A DNA stretch of 36,994 nucleotides from positions 1 through 36,994 of the forward strand of contig CASEIR010000036.1 in NCBI GenBank assembly GCA_949287925.1, given 5' to 3'. This DNA is from an uncultured Lachnospiraceae bacterium. Lineage in GTDB: Bacteria; Bacillota; Clostridia; Lachnospirales; Lachnospiraceae. The notes beneath the pieces are model-generated. The model did not search any database. It was not told the DNA's origin and was given only the letters and a program-made list of their open reading frames with translations. The position numbers and the translations under genes were made by a program. Below, in pieces: positions 25,525-35,289 of this stretch (position 1 is its first letter; the number at the start of each line of letters is the position of its first letter).

Positions 25525-26736
25525 ATGAAGTATATCGTTGTACTGAGTGATGGTATGGCGGGTAGACCGTTAAAGGAACTGGACGGAAGAACGACAATGG
25601 AGGCGGCTGCGACTCCGGTGATGGACCGGCTGGCTCCTGTATCGGAGATCGGAATGGCTTCTATGGTTCCGGAAGGAATGGCTCCGGGAAGCGATACGGC
25701 TAACCTGGCTGTTATGGGGTATGATCCCCGCAGATATTATACCGGACGGTCTCCATTGGAGGCATTGAGCATCGGAGTGGATATGAATGAGACGGATGTT
25801 TCCTTCCGCTGTAATCTGGTGACGCTGTCGGAAGAAGAAGGGGATTATGAAAGCCGGACGATCCTGGATCACAGTTCCGGGGAAATCAGTTCGGAAGATG
25901 CCGCGGTTCTGATCGGCGCGTTGAAAGAGGGGCTGGAGCAGGAAGGCTATACATTCTATCCGGGGACCAGCTACCGGCATCTGTTGGTCCAAAAAGACGG
26001 CGTGGAATCTGAACTGACGCCGCCCCACGATATTTTGACGAAGAGAATCGGAGAATATCTGCCCGAGGATCCCGTTTTGCGGGAGATGATGGAGAAAAGT
26101 TATGAGATCCTTGCGCATCATCCGTTAAATGAAGCAAGAAGGAGGCAGGGGCTCAACCCTGCCAATTCGGCATGGTTCTGGGGAGCTGGGAAAAAGCCGT
26201 GTCTGACTTCGTTCCGGGAGAGAACTGGATTGAAAGGTGTGATGATTTCAGCGGTAGACCTTCTGAAGGGTATCGCGGTAGGAGCCGGTATGGACCGGAT
26301 ACTGGTGGAGGGAGCAAACGGAGGACTTCATACGAATTATGAGGGCAAGGCGCAGGCGGCGCTGAATGCACTGACAGACGGCGGGTATGATTTTGCATAT
26401 ATTCATGTAGAGGCTCCGGATGAGATGGGGCATCAGGGAAGTGTGGAAGATAAGATCCGGGCTATTGAGTATGTAGATGAAAAAGTGCTTGGAGTCCTGA
26501 CAGAAGGTCTGGACAGGGCGGGCGAAGATTACCGCCTGCTTCTGCTTCCGGATCATCCCACTCCGATTGAGGTACGTACACATACAGGAGATCCGGTTCC
26601 GTATCTCTTGTATGACAGCACAACAAACTACAAGGGTGAGAAAGAATATAATGAGAAGACAGGAAGAGATACCGGAATCGAATGGAAAGAAGGTTATCGC
26701 CTGATCGGACATTTACTGCAGGAGGAGCTATGTTAG
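25525..26736 (+). CDS. iPGM-like metalloenzyme, probable homoserine kinase substitute
   Basis: A 403-residue member of the alkaline-phosphatase/phosphoglycerate-mutase superfamily, close to the archaeal-type cofactor-independent mutase (ApgM). Metal-site residues are visible: Asp9 in LSDGMAG, the nucleophile Ser56 in PGSDTANLAVMGYDP, EAPDEMGHQG and LLLPDHPTPIEVRTHTG. One branch of this family (the TIGR02535 type, as I recall) has been proposed to act as homoserine kinase where ThrB is absent. Its place between hom and lysC, with gaps of 10 and -7 bases, supports that role over glycolysis. The kinase activity is an inference, not shown by the sequence. Confidence 0.85.
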   Translation: MKYIVVLSDGMAGRPLKELDGRTTMEAAATPVMDRLAPVSEIGMASMVPEGMAPGSDTANLAVMGYDPRRYYTGRSPLEALSIGVDMNETDVSFRCNLVTLSEEEGDYESRTILDHSSGEISSEDAAVLIGALKEGLEQEGYTFYPGTSYRHLLVQKDGVESELTPPHDILTKRIGEYLPEDPVLREMMEKSYEILAHHPLNEARRRQGLNPANSAWFWGAGKKPCLTSFRERTGLKGVMISAVDLLKGIAVGAGMDRILVEGANGGLHTNYEGKAQAALNALTDGGYDFAYIHVEAPDEMGHQGSVEDKIRAIEYVDEKVLGVLTEGLDRAGEDYRLLLLPDHPTPIEVRTHTGDPVPYLLYDSTTNYKGEKEYNEKTGRDTGIEWKEGYRLIGHLLQEELC

Positions 26737-27938
26737 TTGTTAAGAAATTCGGCGGAAGTTCTGTCGCGGATAAAGAAAAGATCTATAACGTGGCAAAACG
26801 CTGTATTGAAGAATATAAAGAAGGAAATGATGTGGTGGTGGTTCTCTCTGCGATGGGAGACACGACAGACGAACTGATCGCGCTGGCAAAAGAGATCAAC
26901 CCCAAAGCGAAAAAGCGGGAGCTGGATATGCTGCTTACCACCGGAGAACAGGTGTCCGTTGCTCTGATGGCCATGGCGATGCATGCGCTGGATGTGCCGG
27001 CTGTGTCACTGAACGCCTTTCAGGTGATGATGCATTCTACATCCCGTTACGGAAACGCCAGATTCAAACGGGTGGATACAGAACGAATCATGCATGAACT
27101 GGATTCCAGGAAGATCGTGATCGTAACCGGGTTTCAGGGTGTGAATAAATACGATGATATTACGACGCTGGGAAGAGGCGGTTCGGACACGACGGCAGTG
27201 GCTCTGGCGGCGGCCCTTCATGCGGACCGGTGCGAGATCTATACGGATGTTGACGGCGTGTATACAGCGGATCCGAGAGTGGTAAAAAATGCAAGGAAGA
27301 TCGATGTCATCACTTATGATGAGATGTTGGAACTGGCCAGCCTGGGAGCGAAAGTACTGCATAACCGCTCTGTAGAGATGGCGAAAAAATATAATGTAGA
27401 GTTAGTAGTGCGGTCCAGCCTGAACCGTTCGGAAGGAACCGTAGTCAAGGAGGCTTCGAATATGGAAAAATTACTAGTAACCGGTGTGGCAGCAGACAAG
27501 AATACTGCCCGGATATCTGTGATCGGAGTGGAGGATAAGCCAGGAATTGCATTCCGCATATTTGACACTCTGGCAAAGAATAGTATTAATGTAGATATTA
27601 TCCTGCAGTCTGTGGGCCGTGAAGGAACAAAGGATATCTCTTTTACTGTGGCGTCAGACGACATGGAAGATGCGATTCGTATCTTAGAAGAAAATAAAGA
27701 ACGCCTTACGATCCAGAAAATCACCTGGAATGAAGACGTTGCGAAGCTTTCCATTGTGGGAGCGGGAATGATGAGCAACCCGGGCGTTGCCGCAAGAATG
27801 TTTGAAGCGCTTTACAATTCCAGAGTGAATATCAATATGATATCCACTTCGGAAATCCGGATCACCGTACTGGTTGCGAAGAATGATATTGATAAGGCTA
27901 TGAATGCGGTTCACGATGCATTTGCAATGGGAGATTAA
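26730..27938 (+). CDS. lysC: Aspartate kinase with two ACT domains
   Basis: Phosphorylates aspartate, the first step of lysine, threonine and methionine synthesis. The 402-residue alpha form has KFGGSSV (6-12), the TTGEQVS segment, GRGGSDTTAVALA and TDVDGVYTADPR of the kinase domain, and then tandem ACT domains from about residue 250 to the end. The ATG at 26730 overlaps the previous gene by 7 bases and has AGGAGG (26720-26725) 4 bases upstream; a longer in-frame reading from 26682 lies inside that gene. An internal start may also give a separate regulatory subunit. Its stop overlaps the stop of the convergent Xre gene. Confidence 0.96.
   Translation: MLVVKKFGGSSVADKEKIYNVAKRCIEEYKEGNDVVVVLSAMGDTTDELIALAKEINPKAKKRELDMLLTTGEQVSVALMAMAMHALDVPAVSLNAFQVMMHSTSRYGNARFKRVDTERIMHELDSRKIVIVTGFQGVNKYDDITTLGRGGSDTTAVALAAALHADRCEIYTDVDGVYTADPRVVKNARKIDVITYDEMLELASLGAKVLHNRSVEMAKKYNVELVVRSSLNRSEGTVVKEASNMEKLLVTGVAADKNTARISVIGVEDKPGIAFRIFDTLAKNSINVDIILQSVGREGTKDISFTVASDDMEDAIRILEENKERLTIQKITWNEDVAKLSIVGAGMMSNPGVAARMFEALYNSRVNINMISTSEIRITVLVAKNDIDKAMNAVHDAFAMGD
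27462..27938 (+). CDS. lysC: Possible internally initiated aspartate kinase beta subunit
   Basis: Inside lysC a full AAGGAGG (27447-27453) stands 8 bases before an in-frame ATG (27462, codon 245 of lysC). Translation from there would give a 158-residue peptide made only of the tandem ACT domains. Bacillus subtilis aspartokinase II is known to be an alpha/beta enzyme whose beta chain comes from such an in-frame internal start. The same design is inferred here from the ribosome binding site and the position. Confidence 0.6.
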   Translation: MEKLLVTGVAADKNTARISVIGVEDKPGIAFRIFDTLAKNSINVDIILQSVGREGTKDISFTVASDDMEDAIRILEENKERLTIQKITWNEDVAKLSIVGAGMMSNPGVAARMFEALYNSRVNINMISTSEIRITVLVAKNDIDKAMNAVHDAFAMGD

Positions 27939-28330
27939 TCTGTCTTCTTGGAGGCAGATTGAAGGAATCCGGCAATCAGCTGTCTGTTTTCTCTGGATAA
28001 TGAACGGAAACGGAGCAGAAAATCAAGCTCCTCTTCAGAGAGATAGATGGAATTGCCGGTTTCTTTGTTTTCACAATACAGATAAGGCGTGCGGCTGTCG
28101 GCGATTCGGTTTCCGGAAGCATTGGAAAATCCGAGAACCAGTTCGTTCAAAGTGACGCCGTAGAAACGGGAAAGATAGAGCAGTGTATCCAGATCGGGCG
28201 TGCGCTTTCCGGTTTCATAGTTTGAGTAAGCCTGGCGGGAAATGTTGAGCCTGGCGCTCATATCGGTCTGCGTCAGTCTGTGACGTTTCCGTAGTGTCTT
28301 TAAATTGTGTGCAAGTTGTATATTGGACAT
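27935..28330 (-). CDS. Xre-family transcriptional regulator
   Basis: A 131-residue protein with an N-terminal Cro/C1-type helix-turn-helix (about residues 8-62): LKTLRKRHRLTQTDMSARLN, ISRQAYSNYETGKRTPD. The C-terminal part (LSEEELDFLLRFRSLSREN) is probably a dimer or effector region. The ATG at 28330 is preceded by AGGAG 9 bases upstream; a longer reading to 28381 would run over the probable promoter. The TAA overlaps the lysC stop on the opposite strand by four bases. Its targets are unknown; repeated AGTTGT blocks upstream suggest autoregulation. Confidence 0.88.
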   Translation of the reverse strand: MSNIQLAHNLKTLRKRHRLTQTDMSARLNISRQAYSNYETGKRTPDLDTLLYLSRFYGVTLNELVLGFSNASGNRIADSRTPYLYCENKETGNSIYLSEEELDFLLRFRSLSRENRQLIAGFLQSASKKTD

Positions 28331-28362
28331 AGTTGTCAGCTCCTGCAAATTCTCTTTTCTGT

Positions 28363-28377
28363 AGTATAACAAGTTGT
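28363..28377 (-). promoter_or_regulatory. Extended -10 and possible operator of the Xre gene
   Basis: On the minus strand TATACT (complement of 28363-28368) with TGT in front forms an extended -10; no good -35 is visible. The palindrome ACAA-G-TTGT (28369-28377) lies directly upstream of it and is a candidate operator. Confidence 0.4.
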
Positions 28378-28420
28378 CCAATTACTTGAATCCTATGCAA
28401 CAAAATGTTTTAAAATAAGA

Positions 28421-28443
28421 AAAGGCAACAAAAAGTTGCTTTT
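28421..28443 (-). terminator. Terminator of the CYTH gene
   Basis: GCAAC (28425-28429) pairs with GTTGC (28435-28439) around a five-base loop, extended by a wobble and A-T pairs to 9 base pairs. On the minus strand it overlaps the CYTH stop codon and continues into CTTTTCTTATTTT, a U-rich tail. Confidence 0.75.
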
Positions 28444-28885
28444 AATTAAGACAAAGACGGCTGTTGTGGTACTGACCGGAAAAAGTGACGTCTTCTCCGA
28501 ACCACTCAGGAGGAAGAAATGCTTCAGCTGTGTCAATATCAGGAAATTCAACCTCTGCCAGAACCAATGGAGACAGATCCCCTTCAAACACATCCAGTTC
28601 AATAGTAAGGGCGTCGTCCAGTGGAATCAGGTATCTTTTCTTGCGGATCAGTTTCCCGTCGATCTTGGTTCGCAGATGCAGATAGGCATCTTCGGAGAGC
28701 GGCAGATTATACTCTTCCCGGACCATCAGTCCCTTGGATTTATAGGTGAGCTCATACCGGTCATCATCTTTGCGTATCCGGATTACGGGCTCGGTATTCA
28801 GGTAACCCTGTTCGATCCGGCGGCACGGGTAGGAATTAAGATCTTCCGGCAGCCGGGAAATCAGATATTTTCTTTCGATTTCCAT
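28442..28885 (-). CDS. CYTH-domain protein (triphosphatase/adenylate cyclase class IV-like)
   Basis: A 147-residue single CYTH domain. The signature EIERK is at residues 2-6, followed by alternating charged strands of the triphosphate tunnel: VIRIRKDDDRYELTYKSKG, KKRYLIPL, TIELDVFEGDL and LAEVEFP. Such proteins usually hydrolyse tripolyphosphate or nucleoside triphosphates; class IV adenylate cyclase activity is also known in the fold. The substrate here cannot be told from sequence. AGGAG (complement of 28895-28899) precedes the ATG at 28885. It is divergent from the DJ-1-like gene, with a shared symmetric promoter region. Confidence 0.88.
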   Translation of the reverse strand: MEIERKYLISRLPEDLNSYPCRRIEQGYLNTEPVIRIRKDDDRYELTYKSKGLMVREEYNLPLSEDAYLHLRTKIDGKLIRKKRYLIPLDDALTIELDVFEGDLSPLVLAEVEFPDIDTAEAFLPPEWFGEDVTFSGQYHNSRLCLN

Positions 28886-28923
28886 TTGTGTATTCTCCTG
28901 TCAGATAAATTCATTCTGACAAC

Positions 28924-28952
28924 ATGATAATATGGTTTACACTAAAAGTAAA
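28924..28952 (-). promoter_or_regulatory. Probable promoter of the CYTH gene
   Basis: On the minus strand TTTACT (complement of 28947-28952) and TATCAT (complement of 28924-28929) are 17 bases apart. The -35 falls in the right arm of the inverted repeat at 28935-28953 shared with the opposing promoter. Confidence 0.55.
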
Positions 28953-28953
28953 C
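28935..28953. promoter_or_regulatory. Inverted repeat GTTTAC-N7-GTAAAC, candidate operator
   Basis: The 19-base element GTTTACACTAAAAGTAAAC has perfect 6-base arms. It covers the -35 elements of both divergent promoters (CYTH and DJ-1-like), as expected for a regulator binding site controlling both. The regulator is not identifiable here. Confidence 0.6.
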
Positions 28954-28964
28954 GGTGATAATAT
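28936..28964 (+). promoter_or_regulatory. Promoter of the DJ-1/PfpI gene
   Basis: TTTACA (28936-28941) and TAATAT (28959-28964) are 17 bases apart, about 30 bases before the start codon. Confidence 0.75.
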
Positions 28965-28993
28965 GATGATGAAAGTGAAGGAGGTAGAGAAAG

Positions 28994-29542
28994 ATGAAAA
29001 AGGTATGTGTGTTATTAGCGGATGGTTTTGAAGAAATCGAGGCTCTGACAACGGTTGATTTGCTCAGAAGAGCTAAAATATATGTAGATACAGTATCGAT
29101 TACAGAAGAATATACGGTTCACGGGGCTCATGGGATTAATGTGCAGACGGAGGACCTGTTTGAGGAAGTGAATTTCGCGGAGGCGGATATGGTTGTTCTT
29201 CCGGGAGGCATTCCGGGCACTCCGAATCTGGACGCCCATGAGGGAGTAAGAAGAGTTGTCAATGATTTCTTTCAGGAAGGGAAATATGTGGCGGCAATCT
29301 GTGCGGCTCCAACCGTTCTGGGCAACCTGGGAATCCTGAAAGGGAAACGGATCACCTGTTATCCTTCCGTGGAGAATCAGATCCAGGGAGCAGCTATCAC
29401 ACGTACACCGGTTGTTGCGGACGGAAATATCATTACCAGCCGGGGCGTGGGAACTGCGATCGACTTTGCGCTGAAGCTGATCGAAGTCCTCAGCGGAAGT
29501 GAAAAGGCAAAAGAGATTGCAGACTCTATTTTGTACGATTAA
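28994..29542 (+). CDS. DJ-1/PfpI family protein (YajL/ThiJ type)
   Basis: A 182-residue DJ-1 superfamily member. Glu15 in GFEEIE and Cys103 in the nucleophile elbow AAICAAPTVLG match the conserved Glu and reactive Cys of DJ-1; the PGGIPGTPNL block is also typical. Family members are linked to oxidative or carbonyl stress and glyoxalase or chaperone-like activity; the precise role is not set by sequence. GAAGGAGG precedes the ATG. The shared divergent promoter with a CYTH protein suggests joint control. Confidence 0.92.
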   Translation: MKKVCVLLADGFEEIEALTTVDLLRRAKIYVDTVSITEEYTVHGAHGINVQTEDLFEEVNFAEADMVVLPGGIPGTPNLDAHEGVRRVVNDFFQEGKYVAAICAAPTVLGNLGILKGKRITCYPSVENQIQGAAITRTPVVADGNIITSRGVGTAIDFALKLIEVLSGSEKAKEIADSILYD

Positions 29543-29545
29543 TGC

Positions 29546-29574
29546 TGGATATTTGCAGTTGTTTGTGTTATACT
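29546..29574 (+). promoter_or_regulatory. Probable promoter of tig
   Basis: TATACT (29569-29574) with an extended TGT has TGGATA (29546-29551) 17 bases upstream. The leader contains a short hairpin pairing CCCGTT (29600-29605) with AACGGG (29623-29628) before the ribosome binding site. Confidence 0.5.
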
Positions 29575-29652
29575 TCTTTAGTGAATGTAATGTAAGATGC
29601 CCGTTTGCGCATTGGAGAGAAGAACGGGATAGAATCAGGAGGAAATAGTATC

Positions 29653-30939
29653 ATGAGTTTACAGGTGGAAAAACTGGAAAAGAACATGGCGAAACTTACC
29701 ATTGAAGTTTCTGCCGATGATTTAGAAAAAGCGCTTCAGAGTGCATATATGAAGCAGAAAAACAAGATCACACTGCCGGGATTCCGTAAAGGAAAGGTTC
29801 CGCGCCAGATGATCGAGAAGATGTACGGCGCGGAGATTTTTTATGAGGATGCTGCTAACGCATTGATTCCGAAGGCATATGCGGATGCTTATGACGAGTG
29901 TGAGCTGGACATCGTATCCAGGCCGGAGATCAACGTTGTACAGATCGAAAAAGGCAAGCCGTTCATTTTTACGGCAGAAGTCGCTACGAAACCGGAAGTT
30001 ACACTTGGAGAATATAAGGGACTGGAAGTAGACAAGATTTCCAACCGTGTGACACAGAAAGAAATTGATGCAAAGGTACAGGAAGAGGCAGAAAAGAATG
30101 CAAGAACCGTTACCGTAACAGACCGTGGCGTTCAGGATGGAGATGAAGTGATTCTGGACTTTGAAGGATTTGTTGACGGAGAAGCGTTCGAAGGCGGCAA
30201 GGGAGAGAACTATCCGCTGACCATCGGTTCAGGCTCATTTATTCCTGGATTTGAGGAGCAGCTGGTAGGCGCTGAAGCGGAGAAGGAAGTGGAAGTAAAG
30301 GTTACTTTCCCGGAAGATTACCACGCAGAAGACCTGAAAGGAAAAGACGCTGTCTTTAAGTGTACGGTACATGAGATCAAGGCAAAGGAACTGCCGGAGA
30401 TCGACGACGAATTTGCAGCAGAGGTATCTGAGTTTGATACATTAGATGAATATAAGGCGGACATCAAAGCGAAGATTAAAGAAGAGAAGACCGCGGAAGG
30501 TAAGAGAAAACAGGAAGACCAGGTAGTAGAGCAGGCAGTTAAGAATGCTTCTTATGAGATTCCGGATGCCATGATCGATACACAGGCAGGTCAGATGGCA
30601 GACGAATTTGCTCAGAGAATGCAGGCTCAGGGGCTGACTATGGAGCAGTACTTCCAGTTTACAGGCATGACTGCTGAGAAGATGATGGAAGAACTGAGAC
30701 CGCAGGCTGTGAAGCGGATCGAGACCCGCCTGGTATTAGAAGCTATCGCAAAAGCCGAGAATATCGAAATCAGTGAAGAAAAGCTGGATGAAGAACTGGC
30801 GAAGATGGCAGAGACCTATAAGATGGAAGTCGAGAAGATTAAAGAATTTATGGGCGAGAACGAGAAGAAACAGATGAAGGAAGATATGGCTGTTCAGGAA
30901 GCGATTACCTTCCTTGTAGAAAATGCTGTAGAAAAATAA
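29653..30939 (+). CDS. tig: Trigger factor
   Basis: Ribosome-bound chaperone and peptidyl-prolyl isomerase that receives nascent chains at the exit tunnel. The 428-residue protein has the ribosome-docking signature GFRKGKVP (43-50), a central FKBP-type domain (about 155-245, [20 protein letters not shown]) and a helical C-terminal chaperone part. The ATG at 29653 is 10 bases after AGGAGG (29637-29642); a longer in-frame reading from 29605 runs back through that site. It is followed by clpP, as in many Firmicutes. Confidence 0.97.
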   Translation: MSLQVEKLEKNMAKLTIEVSADDLEKALQSAYMKQKNKITLPGFRKGKVPRQMIEKMYGAEIFYEDAANALIPKAYADAYDECELDIVSRPEINVVQIEKGKPFIFTAEVATKPEVTLGEYKGLEVDKISNRVTQKEIDAKVQEEAEKNARTVTVTDRGVQDGDEVILDFEGFVDGEAFEGGKGENYPLTIGSGSFIPGFEEQLVGAEAEKEVEVKVTFPEDYHAEDLKGKDAVFKCTVHEIKAKELPEIDDEFAAEVSEFDTLDEYKADIKAKIKEEKTAEGKRKQEDQVVEQAVKNASYEIPDAMIDTQAGQMADEFAQRMQAQGLTMEQYFQFTGMTAEKMMEELRPQAVKRIETRLVLEAIAKAENIEISEEKLDEELAKMAETYKMEVEKIKEFMGENEKKQMKEDMAVQEAITFLVENAVEK

Positions 30940-30968
30940 GAGACTTATATAGAGCAGGAGGCGTTTGC

Positions 30969-31550
30969 ATGAGTTTAGTACCTTATGTCATTGAACAGAC
31001 AAGCCGGGGAGAGCGCTCTTACGATATCTATTCAAGATTATTAAAAGATAGAATTATCTTTCTGGGAGAAGAAGTATCGGATGTTTCGGCCAACATTGTA
31101 ATGGCCCAGCTTCTTTTCCTGGAAGCAGAAGATCCGGAGAAGGATATTCATTTGTATATTAACAGTCCGGGAGGATCTGTAACAGCCGGAATGGCGATTT
31201 ATGATACGATGCAGTATATCAAGTGTGATGTGGAGACTATCTGTATGGGCATGGCGGCCAGCATGGGAGCTTTCCTTCTGGCCGGAGGAACGAAAGGCAA
31301 GCGCCTGGCGCTTCCTAATGCAGAGATCATGATTCATCAGCCATCTGGCGGAGCGCAGGGACAGGCGACTGAGATTCAGATCGCAGCGGAGCATATCCTG
31401 CGGACCAAACAGAATCTGAATCGGATTCTGTCTGAAAATACCGGTCAGCCGATCGAAGTGATCCAAGCGGATACAGAGCGTGATAATTTTATGACGGCTG
31501 AGGAAGCGAAGGCTTACGGTTTGATCGATGAAGTAATATCACGCCGGTAG
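30969..31550 (+). CDS. clpP: ATP-dependent Clp protease proteolytic subunit
   Basis: Tetradecameric serine protease that partners with ClpX. The 193-residue protein has the catalytic triad Ser98 (GMAASMGAF), His123 (MIHQPSGG) and Asp172 (ERDNFM), plus [23 protein letters not shown] precedes the ATG. It lies 29 bases after tig and 32 bases before clpX; no CtsR-type operator (GGTCAAA direct repeats) is visible upstream. Confidence 0.98.
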   Translation: MSLVPYVIEQTSRGERSYDIYSRLLKDRIIFLGEEVSDVSANIVMAQLLFLEAEDPEKDIHLYINSPGGSVTAGMAIYDTMQYIKCDVETICMGMAASMGAFLLAGGTKGKRLALPNAEIMIHQPSGGAQGQATEIQIAAEHILRTKQNLNRILSENTGQPIEVIQADTERDNFMTAEEAKAYGLIDEVISRR

Positions 31551-31582
31551 TAGAAGCAATTATCCTTATATGAGGTGAGAGT

Positions 31583-32842
<1,260 letters not shown>

Positions 32843-32844
32843 GT

Positions 32845-32873
32845 CAGGCGGGTGCAGATGTTGCACCCGCTTG
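32845..32873 (+). terminator. Hairpin between clpX and lon
   Basis: A 12-base-pair stem (32845-32856 with 32862-32873, 5-base loop) starts right after the clpX stop and is followed by TTTACAT. It is GC-rich but has a short T-tract, so it is likely a partial terminator. No promoter fits between it and lon. Confidence 0.7.
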
Positions 32874-32901
32874 TTTACATAATACAGAGGAGAATTATCG
32901 C

Positions 32902-35277
32902 ATGAGTAGAGAGACAAGAAGTCTGCCGATGGTGGCCCTGCGCGGCCTGACAATATTGCCGGATATGGTCCGCCATTTTGATGTAAGCAGAGAAAAATCC
33001 CTGTTGGCCATTGAAGAGGCTATGCAGGAAGATCAGAAGATTTTTCTGGCGGCTCAGAAGGACGTAGAAGTAACCGATCCCGGGAAAGCTGATATCTATC
33101 AGGTGGGATGTATTGCTACGATTCGCCAGATTGTGAAGCTGCCAAAGAAAATCAGCCGTGTTCTTATCTCTGGAGAGATGCGGGCACAGATCAATACTAT
33201 AGAATTTGAAGAACCTTATCTCCGGGCAAATGTAACGGAGCTCCCGGATGCGGCAGCGATTCCGGAGGAACTGAAAGGTCTGGATGAAGCGGAAGAACGA
33301 GTGAGTGAAGAAGCCATGATCCGGGGGCTTTGCGAAGTGTTTAAAGAATACATGAACAAGGAACCCAGGATTTCGAAAGAAATGGCAGCACAACTGGACG
33401 GAATCCGGGAGCTTCCTGCCGCCGTCAATCTGATCGCGGCAAATATACCGCTGGATTATGAGGACGCTCAGGAGCTTCTGGAAGAAACAGATCCATATCA
33501 GCGTTATGAATTACTGATTTATAAACTGGTCAATGAGATCCAGATTCTGAATGTAAAAGAGGAGATTCAGGCAAAGGTAAAGGAAAGAGTAGACAAGAAT
33601 CAGAGGGAATATATCCTGCGGGAAGAGATGAAGCTGATCCGGGAAGAATTGGGGGACGATAACACCATATCGGACGCGGATGAATTCCAACAGGCTGCAG
33701 ATGCTCTGACAGCGCCGGAAGAAGTAAAGGAAAAACTGAACAAAGAGATCAAGCGGTTTCGGAATTCCATGAACAGCCCGGCAGAATCCGGCGTGATCCG
33801 TACGTATATCGAATCCTTGCTGGAGATGCCTTGGGATAAGATGTGCGAAGATCATAAAGATATTGCTTATGCCAGCAAGGTGTTGGATGAGGATCATTAC
33901 GGGCTTGAGAAGGTAAAAGAAAGAGTGCTGGAATTTCTGGCTGTCAGGGCGCTTACCAGGAAAGGAGATTCTCCTATCCTGTGTCTGGTAGGACCGCCGG
34001 GAACCGGAAAAACATCCATTGCAAAATCATTGGCCAGAGCGTTGAAGAAGCCTTATGTACGCATTTCGCTGGGAGGCGTCCGGGATGAGGCTGAGATCCG
34101 CGGCCACCGGAAGACATATGTGGGGGCCATGCCCGGCCGGATTGCCAATGCCTTGAAACACGCAGGTGTGAAGAATCCGCTGATGCTGCTGGATGAGATT
34201 GATAAGGTAAGCAATGATTATAAAGGAGACACATTTTCGGCATTATTAGAAGTGCTGGACAGTGAACAGAATTATAAGTTCCGGGACCATTATCTGGAAG
34301 TTCCCATTGATTTATCTGAGGTGCTTTTTGTAACAACTGCGAATACGCTGCAGACCATTCCGCGGCCCTTGCTGGATCGTATGGAGGTTATTGAAGTCAC
34401 CAGCTATACGGAAAATGAAAAGATGCATATTGCCATGGAACATCTGATTCCGAAACAGCTGGCAAAACATGGACTCACAGAGCAGCAGCTGACCATCAGT
34501 AAGAAGGCTTTGTGGAAGATGGCCCGTAATTACACGAAGGAAGCCGGAGTCCGCCAGCTGGAGCGAAAGATCGGAGATATCTGCCGTAAGGCGGCCAGAG
34601 AGATCCTGGAAAAGGATAAGAAAATGGTTCATGTGACAGAAAGAAACCTGTCTCATTATCTTGGCAAGGAATTGTTTACATACCAGATGGCAAATGATGC
34701 GGACGAGGTTGGAATCGTTCGAGGACTGGCGTGGACTAGTGTAGGAGGAGATACGTTACAGATTGAAGTGAATGTTATGCCCGGAGAAGGTGAGATTCTT
34801 CTGACTGGACAGATGGGCGATGTTATGAAAGAATCTGCCAGGACAGGAATCAGTTATATCCGTTCTGTCAGCAAAAAGCATAAGATTGATGAGAAGTTTT
34901 TCAAAGAACATGATGTACATATCCACATTCCGGAAGGGGCGGTACCTAAGGACGGACCGTCGGCAGGAATCACGATGGCAACAGCCATGTTTTCCGCCAT
35001 CACCGGCCGTAAAGTGCGGGCGGATCTTGCCATGACCGGCGAGATTACATTGCGGGGACGGGTTCTGCCTATCGGGGGCTTAAAAGAAAAATTGCTGGCG
35101 GCGAAAAATGCCGGAATCAAGACAGTTCTGGTACCAAAGGAAAATGAAGTGGATGTAGAAGAGATTTCTGCGGAGATCACAAAAGGGCTGGAGATTATTC
35201 CGGTATCTCATATGGAAGAGGTTCTAAGCCTTGCGCTGACCAGACATTCCAGATCGCCCAGAGCCAAGAAAGAATAA
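32902..35277 (+). CDS. lon: ATP-dependent protease Lon
   Basis: Cytoplasmic AAA+ serine protease of 791 residues. The N-terminal substrate-binding LAN domain (about 8-210, [16 protein letters not shown]) is followed by a helical region, Walker A GPPGTGKT (364-371), Walker B and sensor motifs ([11 protein letters not shown]), and the protease domain with the catalytic Ser687 in PKDGPSAG and the lysine in [20 protein letters not shown] lies 9 bases before the ATG. It is 60 bases after clpX across a hairpin, and 12 bases before engB. Confidence 0.98.
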   Translation: MSRETRSLPMVALRGLTILPDMVRHFDVSREKSLLAIEEAMQEDQKIFLAAQKDVEVTDPGKADIYQVGCIATIRQIVKLPKKISRVLISGEMRAQINTIEFEEPYLRANVTELPDAAAIPEELKGLDEAEERVSEEAMIRGLCEVFKEYMNKEPRISKEMAAQLDGIRELPAAVNLIAANIPLDYEDAQELLEETDPYQRYELLIYKLVNEIQILNVKEEIQAKVKERVDKNQREYILREEMKLIREELGDDNTISDADEFQQAADALTAPEEVKEKLNKEIKRFRNSMNSPAESGVIRTYIESLLEMPWDKMCEDHKDIAYASKVLDEDHYGLEKVKERVLEFLAVRALTRKGDSPILCLVGPPGTGKTSIAKSLARALKKPYVRISLGGVRDEAEIRGHRKTYVGAMPGRIANALKHAGVKNPLMLLDEIDKVSNDYKGDTFSALLEVLDSEQNYKFRDHYLEVPIDLSEVLFVTTANTLQTIPRPLLDRMEVIEVTSYTENEKMHIAMEHLIPKQLAKHGLTEQQLTISKKALWKMARNYTKEAGVRQLERKIGDICRKAAREILEKDKKMVHVTERNLSHYLGKELFTYQMANDADEVGIVRGLAWTSVGGDTLQIEVNVMPGEGEILLTGQMGDVMKESARTGISYIRSVSKKHKIDEKFFKEHDVHIHIPEGAVPKDGPSAGITMATAMFSAITGRKVRADLAMTGEITLRGRVLPIGGLKEKLLAAKNAGIKTVLVPKENEVDVEEISAEITKGLEIIPVSHMEEVLSLALTRHSRSPRAKKE

Positions 35278-35289
35278 GGAGGAGATCCT

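Noticed and set aside
26682-26729. Longer N-terminus for lysC
   Set aside because: The extra 16 codons lie inside the preceding gene, and KFGGSS should sit at the very N-terminus; the ATG at 26730 has AGGAGG.
30940-30968. CtsR heptad operator before clpP
   Set aside because: No GGTCAAA direct repeats are visible here or upstream of tig, clpX or lon.
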